Source: Bacillota bacterium (lineage in GTDB: Bacteria; Bacillota; Clostridia; Oscillospirales; Ruminococcaceae). From it: a stretch of 64,000 bases of DNA. The notes under the pieces are model-generated. The model worked only from the letters and a program-made list of their open reading frames with translations. It made no database searches and was not told the origin of the DNA. Where the stretch lies: NCBI GenBank assembly GCA_023460535.1, contig JAEWPV010000007.1:1-64000 (forward strand). Reading direction: 5' to 3'. The first letter of the stretch is position 1. Each line of letters begins with the position of its first letter. This document shows positions 17,457 through 25,291 of this stretch, piece after piece. Position numbers and translations under genes: made by a program.

Positions 17457-18713
17457 TTAGTTTAACTCGGTAATGCCGTCGATGCGAAGACCGAAGTAGG
17501 GTGCGCTGCGCAGCGTGGACTCGTAGAATACGCCGTCCTTAATCGCCTCGCCGGTGTCGCCAACCCAGTCGCCGTCGGTGTCGATGGCAAGGTAGGAGGT
17601 AACGGTCTCGCCCTTTACGGTAAACTTTGACGTATCAAAGATATTGAGCTTGCCCTCGGAGAGTGCCGCTACCGCTTCGGCAACCTTTGCATCGGTGCCT
17701 TCCGCGCAGCTTGCGCCGAGCTTTGAGATCATGACGGCGCCTTCGCTGTAGCCCTTCGCCCAATCGGTGGCAATCTCTTCGCCCTTGAGAATCTGATTAA
17801 AGGCGTAGGTATAGTATACGCTCCAGTCGTTCTGTGCGCTGGTGAGTGCTGCGTTGGGAGCAACCGAGAGCATGTCCACATTGTAGCCTACGCAGTACAC
17901 GGTGGTGCCTGCGCTGAGCAGAGCCTCGCAAGCGGCGGGAGCGCCGGTGGAGTCTGCATGCTGGCTGATGATGATGCAACCGGAAGAAACAAGAGCGTTT
18001 GCCGCCTCTGCCTCTGCGGTGGGATCATACCAGGAGTTGGTGTAGGAAACGGACATGGCGACGTTTTCTACAACCGACTTTACGCCCAGATAAAACGCGG
18101 TGTAGCCCGAAACCACCTCGGCATAGGGGTACGCGCCGACATAACCGATTTTGATGTTGCCGTCGCTGTCCTTGTTGCTGTCGGCAACCTTGCCGTCGGC
18201 AACAAGCTCGGCAAGCTTCATGCCTGCGACAATACCCGAAACATAGCGGGACTCGTAGGTGAAGTTAAAGGCATTCTTAAAGTTGGCAAGACCAGAAAGT
18301 GCAGCCGCGTCACCCGTCATGGAAACAAAGGTAACCTCGGGGTTTTCGTCGGCGGCCTGCTGCATGTAGCTCTGGTGGCCGTAGCTGTCGGAGAAGATGT
18401 AAGTACAGCCCTGCTCTACAAGGTCGGTAGCTGTATCGTAGCAGCTTTCATCCTCGCTTACGTTGTATTTCCAGATGATTTGGTCAGCCGCAATCCCCAC
18501 AGCGGCTGCTGCCGTCGTGATTCCCTGAATGTGCGCAAAGTCATAGCCGGTGTTTTCGTCGTGAACGAGGATAACGCCGATTTTAACCTGAGAATCGACC
18601 GGTGCCGGCGTATCCGAGCCAGCGGGGGCACTAGAGCTGCCGGGAGTGCTGGTGCACGCGGCCAAGGATACCATCATCCATACCGCGAGAAGCAATGCGA
18701 TGATTTTTTTCAT
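17457..18713 (-). CDS. nupN: BMP-family nucleoside-binding lipoprotein (NupN-like)
   Basis: The product is 418 residues. The start is the ATG at 18713, with GGAGG 8 bases upstream. The signal peptide ends in the lipobox LAAC with C20 as the lipidated cysteine, followed by a Ser/Pro/Ala-rich linker. The body has the BMP/Med/PnrA fold patterns (KIGVILVHDENTGYDFAHIQGI, KIGYVGAYPYAEV..GYTAFYLG). This protein captures nucleosides outside the membrane and hands them to NupOPQ. The leader carries a guanine-class riboswitch and terminator, so the whole operon should shut down when guanine or hypoxanthine is plentiful. Confidence 0.9.
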   Translation of the reverse strand: MKKIIALLLAVWMMVSLAACTSTPGSSSAPAGSDTPAPVDSQVKIGVILVHDENTGYDFAHIQGITTAAAAVGIAADQIIWKYNVSEDESCYDTATDLVEQGCTYIFSDSYGHQSYMQQAADENPEVTFVSMTGDAAALSGLANFKNAFNFTYESRYVSGIVAGMKLAELVADGKVADSNKDSDGNIKIGYVGAYPYAEVVSGYTAFYLGVKSVVENVAMSVSYTNSWYDPTAEAEAANALVSSGCIIISQHADSTGAPAACEALLSAGTTVYCVGYNVDMLSVAPNAALTSAQNDWSVYYTYAFNQILKGEEIATDWAKGYSEGAVMISKLGASCAEGTDAKVAEAVAALSEGKLNIFDTSKFTVKGETVTSYLAIDTDGDWVGDTGEAIKDGVFYESTLRSAPYFGLRIDGITELN

Positions 18714-18800
18714 TAGTCTTCCTCCATAAATCTCATTTTTCCCATATTTCAGAATCTGCCGGTACCGTGCCCGACCGGATGCGGTACCGCGATTTTGAGC

Positions 18801-18868
18801 AAAAATAAAAGCGGGAACGAATTCTAGTTCCCGCAATGCGACGCAAACAAAAGCCGAAATAGGCTTTT
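18801..18868 (-). terminator. Riboswitch expression platform with intrinsic terminator
   Basis: After the aptamer the minus strand forms CGCAAAAGCC...GGCTTTTG..TTGCG, then a terminator stem GCGGGAAC/GTTCCCGC (18827-18834 with 18811-18818) followed by TTTTATTTTT. The P1 strand CAATGC can also pair with GCATTG just before the terminator. That gives a long alternative hairpin and a plausible on/off switch. Confidence 0.8.
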
Positions 18869-18874
18869 GCGCGA

Positions 18875-18949
18875 AGCATTGATAGTCCGGTCGTTTACGG
18901 CAACCGGGTAGAAACGTCAAATCCAAATTATTCGACATATACCAACACT
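18875..18949 (-). promoter_or_regulatory. Guanine-class purine riboswitch aptamer
   Basis: Read on the minus strand, the three-stem purine aptamer is complete. P1 is AGTGTTG with CAATGCT. P2 is GTCGAAT with ATTTGAC, with loop AATTTGG. J2/3 is GTTTCTACC. P3 is CCGGTTG with CGACCGG, with loop CCGTAAA, identical to that of the Bacillus xpt aptamer. The J3/1 segment is ACTAT. The specificity base after P3 is C, which in this class selects guanine or hypoxanthine over adenine. The L2 and L3 heptaloops are suited to the known loop-loop contact. Confidence 0.93.
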
Positions 18950-18983
18950 GATATTCACTTTTATCATAAAGATTTTGACTTGA

Positions 18984-19556
18984 TTAGCAGAACTCGATTG
19001 AGCCGTCGTCACCCATGGACTTAATGCGGGCAAGCGACTCCACCTGATAGCCCCTTTCGCGGATGATGTCGCCGCCGGGCTGGAAGGTTTTTTCTATCGC
19101 GATACCGGCACCCACCACCGCCGCGCCCGACTGCTCCACCAGCGAAATTAACCCGCCAAGCGCCGCGCCGTTTGCAAGAAAGTCATCAATAATCAAGATG
19201 CGGTCGTCGGCTGAAAGAAACCGCTTGGACACATATATCGTAGAGATGTTGCCGTGGGTGAAGGACTCTACCCGTGCGGTAAAGAACTCGCCGCTCATGT
19301 TCTTTGCCTTATGCTTACGGGCAAACAAAACCGGGCACTCAAAGATATAGCCCGTTATACAGGCAAGCCCGATGCCCGAGGTCTCGATGGTTAAAATCTT
19401 GTTGACATTTTGAGCCGCGAATAATCGGCGTAGCTCATTTGCCATATCCACAAACAAAGCGGGGTCCATCTGATGGTTTAAAAAGCTGTCTACGTTAAGG
19501 ACCCCACCGGGTAATACCATGCCGCTTTTACGGATGCGGTGTTCCAGAATCTCCAT
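18984..19556 (-). CDS. xpt: Xanthine phosphoribosyltransferase
   Basis: The product is 190 residues, the normal size for Xpt. The ATG at 19556 is chosen because MEILEHRIRKSG aligns with known Xpt starts, although an ATG at 19568 is possible. The sequence VDSFLNHQMDPALFVDMANEL is diagnostic, and ILIIDDFLANGAA is the PRPP-binding loop. The enzyme converts xanthine and PRPP to XMP in the cytoplasm. Its gene sits directly upstream of the riboswitch-controlled nucleoside importer on the same strand, giving uptake plus salvage. No purine riboswitch is visible in its own leader; it has a separate promoter. Confidence 0.93.
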   Translation of the reverse strand: MEILEHRIRKSGMVLPGGVLNVDSFLNHQMDPALFVDMANELRRLFAAQNVNKILTIETSGIGLACITGYIFECPVLFARKHKAKNMSGEFFTARVESFTHGNISTIYVSKRFLSADDRILIIDDFLANGAALGGLISLVEQSGAAVVGAGIAIEKTFQPGGDIIRERGYQVESLARIKSMGDDGSIEFC

Positions 19557-19753
19557 TGTATCGACCATGCCTTTCCGGTGTTCTGCTAGCGTAAAATCAA
19601 ACACCCCGAACGTAGTGGTGCGGCATCGCCGCAAGAGAATCTGCGATTGTAAGAAGGTCGCTATCAAGCAGTAACAACCTTGTTGTAAGCTTTATGCCAA
19701 AAAACGAACAAAGCGTATCTGGGATGCTCGCCAAAGCAATCAATATACCGTTT

Positions 19754-19782
19754 ATTTTACTATCGCTTGACGTTCATGGCAA
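19754..19782 (-). promoter_or_regulatory. Promoter of xpt
   Basis: The minus strand has TTGCCA (19777-19782), a 17-base spacer and TAAAAT (19754-19759). The leader to the xpt start is about 190 bases and is not recognised as a known riboswitch. Confidence 0.6.
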
Positions 19783-19963
19783 GTGTTTAATTTACTAATT
19801 GTCGAATGTGTGATAATTTTATGTTTTTTATGTCTCATTTCGTTTATTTTAACATTGCGATTGGTTTTTGCTGTGGTTTATTCGATGTGGGATGAACAAC
19901 CGGGGCGACGCCTGCCCGATTTTAACACCAAAGCCAGTGCTGTTTCATCTGCCACACACCGCA

Positions 19964-20009
19964 AAGACTGACGGCGCATCACGCAAAAACGCAACGCGCC
20001 GTCGGTCTT
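19964..20009. terminator. Terminator after the tandem surface-protein operon
   Basis: A 14-bp stem with one G-T pair (19964-19977 with 19996-20009) surrounds an 18-base loop. It lies 40 bases past the stop of the minus-strand gene ending at 20049. The T-tract is short (TCTTT). Apart from the xpt promoter and this hairpin, 19557-20048 has no supported gene. Confidence 0.6.
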
Positions 20010-20048
20010 ATGTAAAGAAACAAGGGGGTCACAACATGTTAGAAGATA

Positions 20049-21818
20049 TCAGGCTAAGCCCCACACCCTGTAAAACCAACTCCGCAGCATCGCCATGGTA
20101 GAGCCAAAGAATCCTGCCGCGCCGGTTTCGGGGATTTGAACCTGATCCGTAATGGCAATCATGAACGGAGATAGTTCGGAAACGGAGATAACAATTTTGC
20201 CGTCTATTACAGTGCCCCGGTAGGTTTGGATGGTGCCCGAGGCGGTTTTGTGCTTTACAATATACTGCTTGCCGTTGTGTCTGGCATCCACCGGGAAGGT
20301 GAGAATCAGGTTGCCGCTGTAGCCGCTTGCCTTAATCTCGTACGCGCCAATGACGGCATACCCGCTGCCTACCGATTGCAGAAGTTCACTGTAGACGATG
20401 GGATTGACCACCTCGTTTACGCGTCCCGTCGCCGTATCGGTTAACAGGGAGATGGTAAGGCTGCCGCTTATCTCTCCTTGGGCGCGGATACCCGTTGCGG
20501 AATCAAGCGTCGAATCGCTGCTGTCGCCGGAGGAGGTGCCCCCGCCCGTGTTGCCCGAGCTGCCGCTTGCGCGGAAGGATGCTGCTATGGTGTGGTTACC
20601 CGTCACATTTGTAAAGGTATAGGACGACACCGCGCCCACACTGGTACCATCTACCAGCACATCGGCAACCGCATACCCGCTTGCGGGGGTGATAGCGAAG
20701 CTCTGGTCGGCACCGTCGCTTACCGTTACGCTGCCGCTTGGTGTTATCGTGCCGCCCGTACCCGCGCTCGCGGTGATGGTGCGGGTTACCGAAGCGGGAT
20801 CTTGCCTGAACTCCACATAGGTGTCGGTTGCCGACCAGGCGTATGCATCGGTGGTAAATGTTCCGCTATCAGACGTACGCCACTCGCAGCCTGCGTATTC
20901 GGTAAGATTGGGGGCGAATCTGATTGCACTTGATGTTGTAGCCGCACCGGATTGTGCCGTCACACTGCCGCCTGAAATGATGATGGAGCCATCGCTCATA
21001 TTGGTAGCAACGCCGTGACTTCTGCCACTGCTATCGGTCACTTCTCCACTTGTGGCGCGAACAACTGCGTCGCCGGAAATAGTGACATTAGCTACACCGA
21101 ATACACCATAGCTAGCGTAGTATGCGTTATCTGCAGTTGCAGTTACGCTGCCGCCGCTGATTGAGATACTGCCATTTGAAGATAACCCGGTACTAGTTGA
21201 AAAAGTGCCAGTTGGTGCCAAACCCCCGTACGCTATAACCGTGCCGTCGGTTATACTGATTGAGGTCATTGCAACGATGCCGTTACTATTAGATGCGTTT
21301 GACGTGCCACCTTGTGCAGTAATTCTACTTCCGTTTATAATCAAGGAATCGGCGAGGATGCCAAAGCTGTAGCCGTTTGTTGCCGTTCCCCCGGTTGCGG
21401 TCAGGGTTCCACTGCCGCTGATGGTGAGCGTGCCATTGCTCTGATACACGCCGTAGCTGTAATCAAAGTCCTTGCCAGTCACGTAGTTGTCGCCGAGCAG
21501 TTCAAGGTTTAGGTCGCCGTTTGCAGCGATTGCTGCGGTGTAATAAGTTGACCACTCATGGCACTCTGTAATATTTGCGCCGTTTAGTGTTAGCGTATTG
21601 GTTGCCGAGTCGTAGTGAACCGTATAATTGCTTGCGTTTGCGCCGTCGGAGGTTATACCACCTACGCCGTCGCCGAACCAGTAGCCACCGCCAACGACAT
21701 TTATGCCGCCGACATACACCGCCGTAGGTGCCGCCGCGCTGACCATTGGGCTGACTGCCGGCAGCAGGCTAAGCACCATACAAAGGGAGAGTAAAACGCT
21801 GAGCAGTCTTTTCTTCAT
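20049..21818 (-). CDS. Large surface protein, downstream tandem copy
   Basis: The product is 589 residues with a signal peptide (MKKRLLSVLLSLCMVLSLL...SAAAPTAVYVGG). Residues 30-320 are repeats of short beta-strand motifs (LTISGSGTLTATGG, ITDGTVIAYGG, SISGGSVTATA) suggestive of a right-handed beta-helix. Residues 350-420 are a 'bacterial repeat' module (ITASAGTGGTITPSGSVTV..G..QSFAITPASGY...). The C-terminal region has VQIPETG followed by a short, Arg-containing tail rather than a clean membrane anchor. It starts within the stop of the upstream copy (ATGA), which indicates coupling. It lacks the Ig-like domain found in that copy. A role in adhesion or matrix is inferred only. Confidence 0.82.
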   Translation of the reverse strand: MKKRLLSVLLSLCMVLSLLPAVSPMVSAAAPTAVYVGGINVVGGGYWFGDGVGGITSDGANASNYTVHYDSATNTLTLNGANITECHEWSTYYTAAIAANGDLNLELLGDNYVTGKDFDYSYGVYQSNGTLTISGSGTLTATGGTATNGYSFGILADSLIINGSRITAQGGTSNASNSNGIVAMTSISITDGTVIAYGGLAPTGTFSTSTGLSSNGSISISGGSVTATADNAYYASYGVFGVANVTISGDAVVRATSGEVTDSSGRSHGVATNMSDGSIIISGGSVTAQSGAATTSSAIRFAPNLTEYAGCEWRTSDSGTFTTDAYAWSATDTYVEFRQDPASVTRTITASAGTGGTITPSGSVTVSDGADQSFAITPASGYAVADVLVDGTSVGAVSSYTFTNVTGNHTIAASFRASGSSGNTGGGTSSGDSSDSTLDSATGIRAQGEISGSLTISLLTDTATGRVNEVVNPIVYSELLQSVGSGYAVIGAYEIKASGYSGNLILTFPVDARHNGKQYIVKHKTASGTIQTYRGTVIDGKIVISVSELSPFMIAITDQVQIPETGAAGFFGSTMAMLRSWFYRVWGLA

Positions 21819-23947
21819 CTTGTTCTTCCACCTTTTCTGTTTCCAATTTCAAATGCAATGCTTTGAACGATTGCTTTATAAAGACACGTTAAAAATCCTC
21901 CCGCGCCTGTTTCGGGGATTTGAACCTGATCCGTAATGGCAATCATGAACGGGGATAGCTCGGAGACTGAGATCACGATCTTACCGTCCAGCACGGTGCC
22001 CCGGTAGGTTTGGATGGTACCTGAGGTAGTTTTGTGCTTTACGACATACTGCTTGCCGTTGTGTCGGGCGTCCACCGGGAAGGTGAGAATCAGGTTACCG
22101 CTGTAGCCGCTTGCCTTTATTTCATACGCGCCGATGACGGCATGTCCGCTGCCTACCGACCGCAGAAGCTCGCTGTACACGATGGGGTTCACCACCTCGT
22201 TTGCGCGCCCGGTCGCCGTATCGGTTAACAGGGAGATGGTAAGGCTGCCGCTAGTCACCCCTTGAGCGCGGATACCCGTTGCGGAATCAAGCGTCGAATC
22301 GGTGCTGTCGCCGGAGGACGTGCCCCCGCCCGTGTTACCCGAGCCGCCGCTAGTGCGGAAGGTTGCTGCTATGGTGTGGTTACCCGTCACATTCGTAAAG
22401 GTATAGGACGACACCGCGCCCACACTGGTACCATCTACCAGCACATCGCGAACCAGATACCCGCTTGCGGGGGTAATGGCGAAGCTTTGGTCGGCACCGA
22501 CGCTGACCGTTACGCTGCCGCTTGGTGTTATCGTGCCGCCCGTGCCTGCGCTTGCGGTGATGGTGTGGGTTGCCGCAGGGGCATCGGTTACCGTAATGTC
22601 AAAGGTTTGGCTGTAGTCGCTGTCTTGCGCAGCACCGTTTTGCACCGTAGCCGTTACCGTCGCGGTACCGATTGTGTCTGCGCGAAAAACGCCATCGGTT
22701 ATAACAGCATTTGTATCACCGTCATCGGTTACCGACCACGCAACCGTTTTGTTGGTTGCGTCTGCGGGCGCGACCGTGGCTGCAAGCGTCAGGTCGGTGT
22801 CGACCGCGATGGTGGTTGCATTGGTCATTGTAATGGCGGTAACCGGGACGAAGCCGCGAAACTCTACATAGGTGTGGCTATCCGACCAGACGTATGGGGT
22901 GACGCTAAAGCTGTCGTCAATCGACGTGCGCCACTCACAGCCTGTGTAGCCGGTAAGATTGGGGGCGTTTCTTGTCGCCCTTGTTGTTGGTGCGGTACCA
23001 GATTTTGCAGTTACGCTGCCGCCTGAGATGGCAATAGGGCTACCAGAACCTAACGCAGCAATACCATAGCTAAACCCGCCGTCCGCCGTTGCGTCGGCTC
23101 CTGTGGCGCGTACAACGGCATTGCCGGATATGGTGACAGAATTAGCAGCATGAACGCCATAACTATAGTCGTCTGCATTATCAGCGGTCGCTGTTACGCT
23201 GCCACCACTGATTTCGATACTGCCAGTTGAAAATAGTCCTGCGCTAATATCATCAGAACTTGTTGTTTTGGTGCGTCCACCGGTGGCGGTAACCGTGCTG
23301 TCGGTTATTGCCATTGAATTTGCACGAATACCAAAGCTTTGCGAGCTATCTATGCCACCGGTGGCGGTAACCGTGCCGTCGGTTATTGTCATAGAAGAAA
23401 GCGCATGAATACCCGTGCTTTGTCCGCTATCTATTCCACCGGCAGCCGTTATCGTTGCGCCGTTTATGACGAGATGATCGGCGCTTATCCCATAACTCAG
23501 GTATGGCGTCGTACCTGCACTTGTGTTTAAACTTCCGTCGCCGCTGATGGTAAGCGTGCCGCCGTAATGATACACACCGAATCCCGAATCAAGTCTATCA
23601 CGACCGATCAGGACGTTGTTACCCAGCAGTTCAAGGTTCAGGTCGCCATTTGCAGAGATGACTGCATCGTAACTCGATGGATGCGTAAGGGACTTGGTAG
23701 CATTTGCGTTGTTTAATGTTAACGTGTGTGAAGCCGTATCATATTTTACCGTATAATCGCTTTCGCTTGCGCCACTCTGGGTAATGCCACCTGCTAAATC
23801 ACTTTTCCAGTAGCCACCGCCAACGACATTTACGCCGCCGACATACACCGCCGTAGGCGCCGCCGCACTGACCATGGGGCTGACTGCCGAAAGCAGGCTA
23901 AGCACCATACAAAGGGAGAGTAAAACGCTGAGAAGTCTTTTTTTCAT
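21815..23947 (-). CDS. Large surface protein, upstream tandem copy with Ig-like domain
   Basis: The product is 710 residues. Its signal peptide is almost identical to that of the downstream copy, and both share the beta-helix-like repeats, the ITASAGTGGTITPSG module and the C-terminal SLTISLLTDTATGR...VQIPETG region. It additionally has a bacterial Ig-like (Big_2-type) domain around residues 370-460 (AVDTDLTLAATVAPADATNK). After IPETGAGGF the sequence departs completely from the other copy. The last 25 residues, ending GNRKGGRTR, are encoded by DNA homologous to the 5' leader and ribosome site of these genes. The tail is thus a duplication-junction product, and a standard sortase anchor is absent. 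Confidence 0.82.
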   Translation of the reverse strand: MKKRLLSVLLSLCMVLSLLSAVSPMVSAAAPTAVYVGGVNVVGGGYWKSDLAGGITQSGASESDYTVKYDTASHTLTLNNANATKSLTHPSSYDAVISANGDLNLELLGNNVLIGRDRLDSGFGVYHYGGTLTISGDGSLNTSAGTTPYLSYGISADHLVINGATITAAGGIDSGQSTGIHALSSMTITDGTVTATGGIDSSQSFGIRANSMAITDSTVTATGGRTKTTSSDDISAGLFSTGSIEISGGSVTATADNADDYSYGVHAANSVTISGNAVVRATGADATADGGFSYGIAALGSGSPIAISGGSVTAKSGTAPTTRATRNAPNLTGYTGCEWRTSIDDSFSVTPYVWSDSHTYVEFRGFVPVTAITMTNATTIAVDTDLTLAATVAPADATNKTVAWSVTDDGDTNAVITDGVFRADTIGTATVTATVQNGAAQDSDYSQTFDITVTDAPAATHTITASAGTGGTITPSGSVTVSVGADQSFAITPASGYLVRDVLVDGTSVGAVSSYTFTNVTGNHTIAATFRTSGGSGNTGGGTSSGDSTDSTLDSATGIRAQGVTSGSLTISLLTDTATGRANEVVNPIVYSELLRSVGSGHAVIGAYEIKASGYSGNLILTFPVDARHNGKQYVVKHKTTSGTIQTYRGTVLDGKIVISVSELSPFMIAITDQVQIPETGAGGFLTCLYKAIVQSIAFEIGNRKGGRTR

Positions 23948-24038
23948 CTTGTTATACCACCTTTTCTGTTTTCAATACATCTCTTTTAATAATTGCTTTG
24001 TGAAGATGCGGATTATCGCATCGGCTGTTGGGGCGCAT

Positions 24039-24365
24039 TTACCGCCCGTCGGTTCTACCCTCTGGGTGAAGACCCAGGATTAGGCAGGGGATGCGGTGCA
24101 TCGGCTTTTTAAGCAGCGCGTTGTAGTCTTTTGTCACCTCGCGGTAAACCATCATCTTACTGTTAAGCATATTCTGCGCCGCCGCGTCGTGCTCGCCGCC
24201 GCGCTCCTGCATGCAGAGTTTTCGGTGCAGTGCCACCTGCTCACTGATGGCTTTTAAGCACTGCTTTTTTGCCATAAGCGTGCGGATACTTGCCGACAGC
24301 CATACTGTAACCAAAGCGACCAGGCAGATGCCCGCGATTAACCAACCCAGCGTACCCATCGTCAT
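24039..24365 (-). CDS. Small single-pass membrane protein
   Basis: The product is 108 residues. The ATG at 24365 has GGAAGGG 7 bases upstream. The N-terminal TM helix (GWLIAGICLVALVTVWLSA) is followed by a charged helical region. The segment VYREVTKDYNALLKKPMHRIPCLILGL resembles the C-terminal helix of LemA-type proteins (YN.AV.DYN..I..FP..), though the protein is much shorter than LemA. It is first in a likely operon with the two tandem surface proteins (91 bases to the next start). The function is unknown. Confidence 0.6.
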   Translation of the reverse strand: MTMGTLGWLIAGICLVALVTVWLSASIRTLMAKKQCLKAISEQVALHRKLCMQERGGEHDAAAQNMLNSKMMVYREVTKDYNALLKKPMHRIPCLILGLHPEGRTDGR

Positions 24366-24453
24366 ACTGCATCCCTTCCTTTCGCAACCTGGATGTCGAT
24401 ACCCCTTACTATGTTATAGAATAGCAAAAAGCACTTAAATAAAGCGTTTTTCG

Positions 24454-24524
24454 CACGAATCGGGTTTGCTGGCGCACGAACCGCGTCACGAATTGTTGAT
24501 ACGATGCAGGCAGTATGCTACAAT
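24454..24524 (+). promoter_or_regulatory. Promoter of the AgrA/AgrC-like operon with upstream repeats
   Basis: TTGATA (24496-24501), a 17-base spacer and TACAAT (24519-24524) make a good promoter 30 bases upstream of the regulator start. Three CACGAA hexamers lie just upstream at 24454, 24475 and 24487, with spacings of 21 and 12 bases. They are candidate binding sites for a LytTR-type regulator, possibly the product itself. Confidence 0.55.
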
Positions 24525-24553
24525 GTCATTAGATAAACTGAAATAAGGAGCAG

Positions 24554-25291
24554 ATGACCGTGCATATTGCCGTGTGCGATGATAACACAGACGAGCTTTC
24601 GCGCATCTCCTTACTGCTGGAGGATTACCGCACAAAGCGGGACTACCCCATTACATACGAGACCTTTCGCAGTGCGGCTAAGCTTTTGGATGCCATGCCT
24701 GCGCGCCGGTTTGATCTGCTGCTTCTCGATATCATGATGCCGGGCTTTACCGGAATGGATGCCGCAAGGGAGTTGCGCCTTTCGGGCAACGACATCCCAA
24801 TTGTGTTTCTAACCTCATCCCGCGAGTTTGCGGTGGAAAGCTACCGCGTAAAAGCAGAGAACTATGTGATTAAGCCCGCAATACCGGACGAGATCTTCCC
24901 CATTCTTGACAGGCAGCGTGCAAAGCTTACGCAAGGGCAAGCGTTTTTGATACTAAAAACAAAGAGCGGGCTAACAAAGATGCCGCTTTCGAATATTGTG
25001 TATGTGGAGGTAATTAACCGCAAGCTGCAATTTAACCTTGTGGGGGGCGAGGTGCGCGAAGCCTACGGCTACCTAGCCGACTACGAGGATACTTTGCTGG
25101 GTGACCCCGTATTTTACAAGCCCCACCGTTCTTATGTGGTAAACCTTAATCAGGTTTCTGATCTTGGCAAGGCCGGCTTTGTTACTATCACAGGCAAAAC
25201 AGTACCAGTTGCACGAGATGCCTTCACCAAGGCGAAGACCGTGTATATGAAACACCTTCTGACTTTGAGCGAGAGGGGGCGGGGGCTTTGA
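24554..25291 (+). CDS. LytTR-family response regulator (AgrA-like)
   Basis: The product is 245 residues. The receiver domain has D9-D10 and phospho-acceptor D59 (FDLLLLDIMMPGFTG), with K in VKAENYVIKPA. The C-terminal LytTR DNA-binding domain includes IVYVEVINRKLQFNL and FYKPHRSYVVNLNQVSDL. Such regulators bind direct repeats about two turns apart and often control virulence, bacteriocin or surface-protein genes. The gene overlaps its kinase gene by 4 bases. The divergent surface-protein operon is a reasonable target, but this is inferred from position only. Confidence 0.9.
   Translation: MTVHIAVCDDNTDELSRISLLLEDYRTKRDYPITYETFRSAAKLLDAMPARRFDLLLLDIMMPGFTGMDAARELRLSGNDIPIVFLTSSREFAVESYRVKAENYVIKPAIPDEIFPILDRQRAKLTQGQAFLILKTKSGLTKMPLSNIVYVEVINRKLQFNLVGGEVREAYGYLADYEDTLLGDPVFYKPHRSYVVNLNQVSDLGKAGFVTITGKTVPVARDAFTKAKTVYMKHLLTLSERGRGL

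Noticed and set aside
19600..19710. PurR-box-like CGAAC motifs near xpt
   Set aside because: Two CGAAC motifs exist, but they have the same orientation and are about 100 bp apart, not the inverted, closely spaced pair expected for PurR.
19557..19760. Search for a purine riboswitch in the xpt leader
   Set aside because: No TTTCTACC core or paired P2/P3 loops are found here; the riboswitch is on the importer operon instead.
19783..19971. Short hydrophobic plus-strand frame
   Set aside because: GTG start without a ribosome site, overlapping the xpt promoter on the other strand.
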